A stretch of DNA of 64,000 nucleotides from a virus, in the IMG/VR virus record IMGVR_UViG_3300007541_000018, positions 1-64,000 of that record, one strand, 5' to 3'. Numbering within the stretch: position 1 is the stretch's first letter; every line of letters starts with the position of its first letter. Both the position numbers and the translations under genes were made by a program. The notes below the pieces were generated by a model, which had not been told where the DNA came from, ran no database searches, and was given only the letters and a program-made list of their open reading frames with translations. Below, piece by piece: positions 14,919-26,900 of this stretch.

Positions 14919-17900
14919 TTATTGAGTATCACATTCACATCTAAGCTCAGATGTAGGGTTCTCCACTAATAGATAGGGTTTTGTAACGCCATCCTCATCA
15001 ACTAAAGTACCGTCAATACGCTGATTGTTTGGATAGTTTGAATATCTTTTAAGGATGCTCCATGGATATCCTGGGATAACCTGCCCTCCTTTTTGTAAGA
15101 AATCTTCTACATCTAGAACTGGGTTAGTGGTTCCACCTATCGTGGTCCCGTCAGTTAATCTGATCTTTCTACAGGAAAGACCGTTATCATTAGACCACTT
15201 GTTAGTGTAGTCACTAACAACATCTATCACTGCATAATTATCTGTTATACATGCAGACATGTCTGCATAACCAGCAGCCTCAGTATAACCTAGAGACCTA
15301 TAGTAATCGCAAGAATAGTAGGGAGCGTTTGAATCAACAGCAGAGGGGTCGTATGCATGAATGACCTGATGAGGAATATTTATGTTCTGTCCATCATTCA
15401 AGTTATACATTCCATAGTTAGTTGCCGAGTCTATTTGATTACCTGCAACCCAGTGAATAGTTGGGTTAAATCCAAGAACACCTGAGGTAGCACTACTAGA
15501 ATAACCCGTATCGTTAGAGCAGTTAGTGGCGTTGTAGAGAGGTAATGAGATGCTTTCCCAAGTCTCTGTTGGAGAATTCTCTTCAGCACACGCTCTTAGC
15601 TGCCAGAAATACCTTGTAACGCCTCCTGATGTTCTGCTTGTTTTACTAAATTTGCTACTCTTTGTTATAAAGTTATAGCTTCCAGTTCCTCTAAAGTAGC
15701 ATCCACTTAAGTAAATATTATGCCATATATTACTTCCACCAGTGGTAATTAAGAACTGACTGGTTCCAGTGCCCTTAGCTCTAACGGTATCGCTACCACT
15801 AGGTGCTAAGTAACCATCTATTGTTGGACCGTCATCATTTAAGAAAGATGCTGGGTTTATAAATCCTCTTCTATCTATGAGTAGTTTACTGCCTGGGATG
15901 TTAGCAGTTCCTGAGTCAGACCATTCTGGGCTGCCTGCGCCAGCGAAGGTACATCTTTCAAGGATTATATCAGTAAGCTGTTTCCTATCCTGCTGGAATG
16001 TGTCAGCATGGGGTGCCTTGCTAGGATAGGCTGCGAACCATTGATCATTGGTGGCACCGCACTGAACATGTCTAGTAGGAGTACATCTTTCTACAGCATG
16101 TACAAACCCATTAAAGGTTCTTGTAGCTGGCACACAATCAAATAGCTCAGGTCTATCTCCTGGGTTACAGGAAGCTCCTGCGCGGACACTTCCTGCTGGG
16201 CCTATCCAACATTCAGACATCTTCCAGTCTCTAGTGTTTGGGTAAGTTCCTACAGGTATTATGTTTATAGAATCACCTACATACCAGTCTATGTTAAGCC
16301 TTCTTGCGTTGTAAAGGGGAACATTTATTGTCTTCGATCTGCAACCTCTAAAGGTACACCATTCAAAACTTACTTCTTGAGGATGAACCCCGTTATAACC
16401 GTTAATTATGTAAGAGTTTCCTCCATGTTCTGTAGAAGATCCACCTACATTATCACCGTTATTATTCTGGCTTAGTTGGCTGTCAAGTCCAGAGAATACT
16501 ACCCCATCAGCAAACTTCTCATACCAGTATAGCTGTCCTATGAATAAGCAGTCAACAAAGTTCAGAGGGTTATTAGTTTTTATCTGTAGTATACCGTTAC
16601 TAGCAGCGTTAGCTACATCGTAGTTAGTTCCAGAGAACACTACTCCAGATATAGTAAGACCTGTAACAGGAACCTCAGTGCAGTTTGGAAGTGCTCCGCA
16701 ATCACCAGGGTCTACAAAATAGTAGGGGTCAGTGGTTATTGCAGATATATCCATAGCGGAAGTATAAAGCCTATGCCCAGTATTTTTACCTGTTATTTGA
16801 GCAGTAGGGTCTGCACTATCATCTATGGCAGGTGGGTATAGGTTACCGTCACCGACATCTCCAGCCCCTTGAGTCCAAGAATTGTTGTTTGGGTCAGTAG
16901 ATGGAGGAGATGGGAAAGTTCCAGTAAGAACATCCGATAGGTTTGCGTAAGGAATTGTAGGGAAGAAACCTTCAGCGTATCTGTAAGCGGAAGCTTCACA
17001 GTCCCAACCGTCTCCTGTTGCGAAGTCCCCAGGGGCGCTAAGAGAGAAGTCTGGGTAACGGTACCTGTACTTGTCAAAGTAATAGGCGGGGGCCTGTCTG
17101 CCCCAACCCTCATCATCAGAACCAGTCCAGAGGTTGCCTGTATTAGGCTCTCTTTTCTCATACCCTATTGATTGTCCGTTTGCATCGGTCAGGTAGGGTG
17201 GGTCGTAGTTCAGCAATGCTGCTCTATCAATGTAGTCTAAGAATGGTTTGTGACCAAACTGATCTACTAAACCCATCTCTCTTATCGCTAGTGCCATTCC
17301 GTAGCCAAATCTAGCAAGCTGAGATTTGTACTTTGGAACATAATGCTCATTTGTAAATCCAGAAGAGGATTCTTGTTGCCAAGCTGGGAATCCATAAATG
17401 TTCCATTCAGGCATTCCTATTTGAGTTGTGCTGTAGTTTACACCTGGAACTTGAATATCCAGCTTACATAAGGTTCCATTAGCGTAGTTAAGGTTTAGAT
17501 CTGTACCACAAACCAAACCAGGGTCACTAGAATTAGCAGGAGTACTTTCCCCATCTTCTAAGTAGAGGGTAGTGTTAACCATATAAGTATTACAGACTCC
17601 ACTAGTAGTAGGATCAGTCCTACAGTTAGGACTTTCTGGTGGGCAAGTACCGTCTTGCTCACAAACAAACCAGTTAATGTAGTCTGGTACATGGAAGGTG
17701 TTAAGGTTCTCACTAAACCTACCTGCATTCTCTACTAGATCAGTTAGATCTTCGTTGAACATGATTCTCTTGAACCATATTGGGAAGTAACGACCTTGCT
17801 TATGACCACCTTCAGGAACCCAGTAAGCACCTTCCTTGAACCTTTCATCAAGGTCTATACCTACCTGGAGAAGCCAGTAAAGAATAGGCTTCTTGGTATC

Positions 17901-20900
17901 TAGAGGAACATCTAGGTTAAGCAGCACAGCAAGATGACCTACGATGTTGAACAGACCACCTCCAGTAGTTCCGTATAGAGTTGTTTGTCTCACTGGACCA
18001 AACTGCTGCATCCTCCAGTCGAAGTTATCATTAGCAACTATGTTGTTACACCACATATTACTATTCTTCTGGTGGACAGGGGCATATAGCTTTCCAGTAG
18101 AGTCAGCACCTGGGTAGTTATGAGAAGGATTTATCTGATACCAGACTTCTGCATTACCGTCAGAGCCGTCTTGATGTGTAGGCTTTCTCTCAACAAAACT
18201 AGCAAAGTTGGGGGCAAAGCTTAGTATTGGAAGGTTCTTAAGCTTTCCGTAATCTATAGCAGAAGTGTGGTAAGGAGAGGTCTTGCTGTTACTAAAAGGT
18301 CCTGGGCGGAACCATCCACCATCAGGATTTTCCCAAGGATTAGTCACAGGATTCTGGACAGGGTTGCGATGAGTAGCGAACCAGTTGGTTATGGTTTCGT
18401 TTACAGCCTTTATCATCTCATAAGTACCATCTCCAGAAACATCTACCCCAGGCTTATTTGGGAAGTAGAGTTGGTGAACATTGACATGGTTACCGTTCTC
18501 ATCCAAGATTGGGAACGATTGCCCTTGCGAGTTAGGAGAGGTGCTCCAATATTTTTCTCTCCAAGCCCAAGGCCAAGAACCATCACTGAAAGGCCCAGCA
18601 GCACCGACCTGAACAACTCCAGTACCAGCGTTAGTAGCTCTCCACTTATGAGCGTGCATGAACCATATGAATCCATCTGCACCTGCTTCTAGACAGGAAA
18701 GAACTAAGCTATTTACTTGATCGTAGCTAGGAGTTTCGTTATGGTAGTACTCAAGTGCTCCGTAGTAGGGATTTACACTTTGGTCGTTAACAGAAGATAC
18801 AAATACTGGACTACCTTCTAGTGTTGGGTAGACAGGTTTACCGTTAGGGAATTGAGGTGTAGTAGACCATTCTTTAATTCTATGGACACCGCTAACAACC
18901 CACTTAGCATCATCAAGAACCTTTGGAGTTGAGAAGTAAGGGTTGTCATATAATTCTGGTGGGTCTACACTGCTCGCTGTTACAGCCCCAGTAGGCTTAG
19001 TACAGTGTGGGTAGTAGTCGAACAGGAACCCATCGAACTCAGGGATCTGCGCCACTGCTGAGAAGAATGAAAGCTGATCTTCTTGAACAGTTCCGTCATC
19101 CCATACATGACCAGCGCGTGCCCTTGGATCCAATCCAAACCATCCAGCGATAGATACGCCCTTAGAGAAGAAATAGTAAAGCTTCTTATCAGGGTACTGC
19201 TGTTTGAACTGCTCTGCTCTTTGCTTGATATCATCGTAGCCTGCTCCGTAAGTGTAATATGTTTGGTAGATATCTATAGTCCAACCGTTACCATCAGCAG
19301 GCTCGTAATCATCACCAGAGTCTAGTACATATACTGGAGCTTGACCAGCGGATATAGTTGCACTAGCCTCAAAGACAGTTGTTTTTCCATAAGGAGCCGC
19401 GCCAGCAACACCTCCGTTAGATAGACGATCTATAACATAAACCTTATCGCCTATAGAGTAAGTTTTAGTAGAATCATACTCCTCGTAATGGCCGTACCAA
19501 TCACCGTTTAGTTCAGCCTCATGACCTAACATCCAGAAGTCTACACTTTCAGGAGTACCGTCTCCATCAGGATCGACTACTGTAAAGTTCATAGGCCAAT
19601 CGTCACCTAGATTGCCTCCTCCTGGCTTAAACGCTTCTCCGTATTGGTTTACAAGACCATACTGTCCTACAAAGCGAAGCCCCTTATCTAAAAGGGATTG
19701 AATTTCAGATTGAGTATAAGGTTGATCAAAGTTGGTTGGGAACTTAGAACGGACCAACATGTCGATTCCTAAGTCCTTGTTCTCTTGAGCGATATCTACT
19801 AGCCTGTTAGGAAGTGTAGTGTCGTTTAGATACTTTTGTGTTGGGGCGTACCAGCTTCCGATTCTTCCAGGAAGAAGGTTAGCGTAGTAATCTCCAAACT
19901 GTCTACCGCCTCCATTAAAATCCGCAGGAGCCTGATCTAAACAAGTGAGAGGTTGAATAGTCTTAAGTCGTCCACCAGACTCAGACTTATTTGAATTTAG
20001 ATAAGGAGCATTTATACTGTAAGTCTGTGGGTTTGCTGAAAGACTGTACATTCCTAGACTGACTGGGCCAGTCCCATCATCGCGGAATACTTCATATTTT
20101 TCGTCAGTTCCTATGTTAGGAATCCAAGGCTTTTGAGACTCACACCATGAACTATGCAAAGTATCCCCTGGTTGAAGTGTTATGGGATTGGTTTGAGATA
20201 CAGGGTTTGCACCGCCACCAGTGTTAGAATAAGGTGCTGAAGGCCAAGCTGCATTTAAATTGTGATCGTAAGTGCCATCCATGTAAAGGGTAGTCTCCCA
20301 ACCTTCTAGCCAACCATGTCCTCTTCTAGCTGAGTTGGCTACATCGTAGAAGAACTCCCATCCACTAACAACAGACCAGTCAGTAGAGAATTCATCAGGA
20401 GTTCCTACAGTAGCGTCTATTCTACCTTGACCGTATTTGTCATAGCCTGCATAGGTTTCAGGATTAATCATAGATCCGTTAATGTAACCCCCTAACTCAG
20501 GTCTGTACTCTGGTTTAGGATATATGTCTATAACATTAACAGGACCTACAACCCACCAATCGCCTGTAACATAGCGACCAGCTTCGTAGTCTCCATCGAA
20601 GTACCAAGTAACTCCCTCGTCAGTTGTGATGGAGTTTACCATCTGGCCTCCTCCTGGGCCTTGACCACCAGTACCACCACCAGTACCACCACCAGTACCA
20701 CCACCAGTGCCTCCAGTAGCTCCATCATTGACAACGAATGTGAACTCAGTGTTGCTTCCTAAATCAGAATCAACAGAAGAATCTGCTACAAGCTTAAAGG
20801 TACTGGATAGATCTCCTTGGTTTCCTGTAGCACTTGTAATACCTACTGTAAACTCCCAATCCTGTTCAGCAGCATCAAGACTTATATCAAAGGAATTGGC

Positions 20901-23900
20901 TCCATCTAGGGTTATACCTACAAGAGATAGTCGAGTCTCTTCTGCTGGTATGTTTGCACTTACAGTAAGGGTCGTAGCACTTTGAAGAGGTAAGTTGTAT
21001 CGACCTGTTACAGTAATCTCCTTGTAAGTAGCATCCTCAATAGTTATCTCTTGGCTTCCATTAAAGTTTGCCTTTGGAACAGGTGCTGTAGTTACAATAC
21101 CGTTATCAGCCATGGGACCTGCGTAGAAGTTTGCAGACACATCAGCCGCGTCAAGAGCAGCAGCATAAACTGATACCCTGAATATATCTCCTAACCAATG
21201 TCTGGTAACAGTGTCAGTAGTATCCTTTTCGTTGGCGATTGTGAGAGCGTAATCACCGAAGTTATTAGAGAGGACTCTGGCGTCTTGGAAATTAGTTCTT
21301 TGGAATGGGTCGTCAAGATTTTGGATGTAGAGATTATTCTCAGTACCTCCATTATCGTTGTAAGTGTTGACCCAAATCCTGACACCGCTGGCGGTAGAAC
21401 TTTCTACTGATATTACAAAGTGCTGTAGCTCATCTTCAACAATGTTAAGGGAAGTGTTGGTGTTAGAGTAGGAATAGTTACCACCTCTCCAATTAAACTC
21501 ACCTCCTCGATTCATTCCAAACATAAAGTTTGTTAAACCACCACCTACTTGAGTAGGATTAGAGGGGTTAGACCACGACACTAATCTAGCAGGACCTCCG
21601 AGTGTTGTATCAGAGCATCTAGCCCAAATCTCAATTGTGTAAGATCCTCCAGAGAGTTGGTCGATGAGGAGGTCAGCACCTGCGCTTAGTGTAAATCTAG
21701 ACTCATTGTTTATCTTTGTGAATGTTGCGGCAGGGGTAGTAACCTCAGTAGTGCTACCAAAATCTTTCTTTAGAATGAGACTAGATACTAGATCTGTAAT
21801 TTCGTTACTAGCGTTCATACCGCTAAAGATCCAGTCAGCTTTAAGATCCGTGCTTCTCTTTGAAGTGTCAGGGGGATCAAATACACACCCCGTAGCAGGA
21901 AGACCTACATCTTGACCATAAGCAGTTACGAAATCATTGTAGGCATCAGGAAGATCAGGGTTCCAAGAAAGATTCCAATCAACATGAGCCATCTCTCCAA
22001 CCAATCCTCCAAGGTTTGCTTGGTAATACCCTAAAGTACCTACAGCGTTAGTAGATCCATTAGGAACCTCATTAACCATTATGAAACCAAAAGCCTTGGT
22101 AGCGTTATCGTAGCTGCTAGGAACTACAGAAACATAATCATTACAGTCTGCCCCAGCACCAGTGAGATAATTTGATATTGAGCCTGACTGTAGTGTCATA
22201 CTTACAACATCATTAAATTCACACCCTCTGAAAGCCGTGGCAACTCCCTGTTTACCCCATTTTAGGAATCTTTCATCTCCAGTTAGTCTATAAGAAGTTT
22301 TTAGAGATGTGAAGTTTCTAGCATTCCATAGGGGAGAGGTTGATCCTCCAGTAACACCTACGAAGTCCCATCCTATATGATCCACGGAGGGGATTCTTTG
22401 ACCGTTTACTTTTATAGAGTTTATAACCTGACCAGCGGGGAGCGTATTCTCTAAACCGTGTGCGGAGGTGTTTACGAATAGATCAGGATCATCATAGTCA
22501 TACGCAGAAAGTGCGGGGACAGTATACTCTCTAGCCTTATCTACATATTCCCATTGTCTAAGAGTTGGGTAGGCAACTAAATCTCTCAGTCTAGTTTCAA
22601 GAACAGTAAGATTGTTTGGATCAGTATCATTAAGAGCTTGGGCTACAGAGAACACACCATTGTTCCAAAAAGCTCTCATGTAGTCCTGATAGCCACCGAA
22701 ATCAGCACCGTTAATACCCTTTCTTCTTTGATATTCAGTGATGAAATCAGCTTTAGGCAAGTCTATTAGTTGCTTAAAGCTACTTAATGTACAATCTAAA
22801 TAAGCAGCCTTTCCAAGTTCAGCTACTGGGTACTGTGAAGTTAGTCCTGTATTCTGGCCTAAACTACCATCATTGTAAGGAGTATTTCTTCCAGGACTGA
22901 GGGTTTTCCAACAAGCTTCTGAGAAAACATCTGCCCATGCGGCATAGTCTACCTTATCAGAACCCTTTAATAATCTTCCTAAAAGACCTACGGACTTAAT
23001 ACCCCATCCAGATATTCTAGAACCTTGCTGTGAGAAGTATTGCTGTGCTGGATTACCAGTTACGCCATACAATGTCCAAGTTCCGTTTTGGACGGCTCCA
23101 TAAGCGTTAGTAGCATTATACCAGTAGGAGTTCTTCTGCTGATAGTTAACGCCATTAAGAGTGTAAGTGCCTAAGGTATCATAGTTTGAGAAAGCAGTTT
23201 GGTAGTAGTTTCCGTACTGCTTAGTAAGCCACTTCCCTGAACCTAAGTTAGCGTTCCAAACTAACCCGTCAAGATGGAAAATAGATCTGATGGTCCATGA
23301 GTCTTTGTTAGTATGCCACTTAGACCCAGGCTTCTGGCTGAACTCACCTTCACAAATCCACTGGTTCTGGGTGGTGTTTTGTGCCCTTACAGTGTTATAA
23401 ATACTTTGTCTACTAGAGGGCTTAGTGCTCCACATTCTGTTAGTAGGACAAAGAGGTACAAATTTATTTACATCATTTACAAATGGACCGTTGAAGTGAG
23501 GCCAGTGAGTGTTCTCACCATTGTTGTTACCTATTGCAAAAGGTAGTATTGGCTCAGAGGTTCCCTCAAAAATCTGAGTGGCTTTAGCTATATCATGAAT
23601 TGAAACAGGCTTACCTGTAGGAGAGGTCATGGTTAGCCTGTTTCTCATCATTTGCATCTTCGCAATGGCCCAGGATCTTTCAATCTCAGCGTCATTTAAT
23701 TCTATACCATCTTCGGCTCTGATAGCAAAACCTCCAGGAGCACCCTCGTCTTGCTCTCCGTAAGGTCTGTAGAAGGTATGTACTTTTGGATCAGAAGAGT
23801 TAGTTAGATTAGAGGATATGAAAGAAAGCCCATCGCTTCCAAATCCGAATGGGTTTTGTCTTCCATTAGTAGATCTAGCATTGATCTTGTAGTGTCTAGC

Positions 23901-26900
23901 TATTGCTACCGACCTTGCTTTTAGAGCATCAAACCCAGAGGAGTCGAAGCTACTGTAAATAGATTGTAGGTTTGAATTTGATACAGACGATGGTCTGCTA
24001 GTTTCTACTTGATCCCAATCAGGTATGTAATCTCTAGTGCCACCCCAACCTCTAATTGCGAAGTAGTTGTTTCCGAAAGGCTTTCCTGTAACAGCGTCTC
24101 TATAAAGAGGTAGAGAAGCAGCGTAACCACCGAATCTGTTTACCCAAAGAGCGTGAGCTTTTTGGGTTTCAGACCCTTGAGAGATCGCAACCTTTACTGC
24201 AAAGCAACTTCTTCTTGGAAGTAAGTGCAGTGAGTAGTCACTGGGAGCTAGAACAGAAGGGTTGTAGTTACCAGGGTTAGAGGTTTCAATTGGTCTTACT
24301 AAGTAACCATAAGTATCATCGGTGAATGTTTCTGAAGGAATTTTTTGAATAATATTGTTAACCCCGTTAACAAACTCAGTTCCTTCGTGCATAATTAGAC
24401 CAGCGGGGAGGTTTAGCTTGATGTCATAGAAGAACACATCCCCGTTAACCTCAGGGTGGTCTGCGTAACGATCTCCAATAGTGGGATCATAAATGTCGTT
24501 GTGAATTATAAACTCTACCTGTGCAACATCTAAGTCGGCTCTTTGAGTTACATAAGCGGTTACACCTAAAAGTTTAGGAGAGTAACCTACAGGCTCTTGC
24601 CCAGCAGGCCATACATCAAACTGTGTAAATAGTTGGCGCTCTTTTATGTAACTACCATCCCTTACAACTTCAACTTCTGTCCATGTAGAAAGAGGAGGAG
24701 TGTTTACACCTATAACAGAGTTTACAGAACCATCACCATTATCAAGGTGTATGGTTAAGTAAGCACTATCTAGATTAACATCTGTTATAAAGTTTTGAGA
24801 TGGGCTACCTTGTGCTATTCTCTCAAGAACAGACTCGTTATCAGAGGAGGTAGCAGTAAGGCTATAGTTAGCATAGTCTACTGTGTAAGTTGGATCAGCA
24901 GGACCTACAACTTGTACAGTGTCTACCAGATCACCAACATAGCTTACTGGGAAAACATCTGCAACTGTACCGTCAATCATGAAGGAGGGTAAGTTTGCCT
25001 CATCTACAGGATCAATAGGTACTGTAGTTTGAACTAAGTAGTAAGAAGGATTAGTCTGAATGTAACCACTAAGGGGAGAAGTTACCTTATCAGTGACATA
25101 GTAATTGTCGTTAACTGAAGTCCACTTTAGGATTGAAGGAGGACCTTGAGTACTACCTACAGTAGTATAATCCACCGACACGGTTTTAGCTCCAGTGTGT
25201 GCAGGATCTATGGTAACTAAATCGTTACCAGTTCCAGGGTATGCTGTACTAAAAGCGGTAGGACCGCTATTTACAATTCTTATACTTACATCGCCTTGTG
25301 TACCAGCCTCAATGGTAATAGAGGAAGTTACAGTTGTGGAGTGAGCAGGGATGACAACTGTGTTAGGGAATACAACACTTCCAGCAGCACCAGCAGCAAC
25401 ACTTGCGATTATAGGTACAGTAGTGTCGGCAGATACACCTAGACCTAAATCAAATGTTAGATCTACAGTAACATCTTGATCATAAGGAACAAGAACTGAG
25501 GTGGGGTTTATGGTCCAAGTAAGATTAGTAGCAACATCATCATCAATTAGTTTGAAGATGTGGTTGTGCTGAGTTGGGTCAGATGGGGTTGGACCTGCAA
25601 TCACTGCGTTGTTATCTGTAGAACTAGCATCAACTATAGCGTATCTTACTACAGAACCAGCGTTAGCTGTTGTATCATCACTTACATAAACATTGTAGGT
25701 AAAGTTACTCTGACCAGCGGTCAGGCTAATATCTATAGAAGATACAAATACTCCAGAGCTAAGGCTGACCCTTTGGTCAGTATTACCAGCAACGGATTCT
25801 ATAGTTACATATCCTCCTACAGGCACGGCAGGAGTAATAGTTCCTGAAAGCTCAAAGGTTTCACCGTCCCATTCGTTAGTTGTAATTAGATTGGTAGGAC
25901 CATAATTAGATAGATCGAAAGTGCTTTCTACAGCAGGAACAGCACCATCAACAGCCACAGTATAAAGAGACTGGCCTGCAAGCATTCTTCCATAAGCTGC
26001 GTCAGCTACATCTACACCTGCATTAATATCAAACGACCCTGTAGTAGCTGTTACAGCAACATCGTAAGTAGTAGTTATAGACAATGACCCTGCGGGTAAA
26101 ACTACAGATGCAGGGGCAGTAATGTCTCCACCTAGAGTACCTACAAAGTTATTGTAGAAAAGGTTTACCTGAATATCTTGGCTGGATATTCTCGATGCTG
26201 TGAACTCAATGGTAGCGGTATCACCTGCTGCTGGGTCGCTAGTAGTGTTGCTTCCAAATGATAAGAATATTAGTTGCTCATCATCTAGAATTTCTAGATC
26301 GAAAGTAGTAGGATCAAGTACAGGAGTTATAGTTAGAGGAGTCCCAGGTAGCTCGTTTACAGAATCAATGCTAAAGCTTACAGTAACATCTTGGTTTGTA
26401 ATGTCTTCGTTACCTACGGTAACTGGAATAATTACAGAGCTAGTTCCTTGAAGAATCTGCCCAGTGTATGAGGCATCGAGCCTTCCTGCGGCGGTGTTCT
26501 CAGGGACTATAACAATATCCACTGTCTCAGGAAGAAGAGTGTCCGATACAACTTCAATATCTACTGTCTCGTTACCATACTCAGTAGCAGTAGTGCCTAC
26601 CTCAGCAAAGCTAAAGGTTACTTGGTTCGCATCGCCGTCAATGCTTATATGAATGATCTCGTCTGGATCAGTAGTAGCATTTCCAGTAGATACAACAGCC
26701 TCTAGATAAAGGTTAACATTAGGATATGCGGTATCAAGTATATTAAAGGAAGTACTTACAGGGCTAGTGCTATACGCAGGAATAGTTACGGTGTTGATAG
26801 GAGAGTAATCTCTGTTCAAAACAGCAGTAGTGGTTTGTCCTGTAGAGGTTGTTGATACAGGGCTGATTGTAACCTCTACATCTTCTTTGTAGAAATTACT

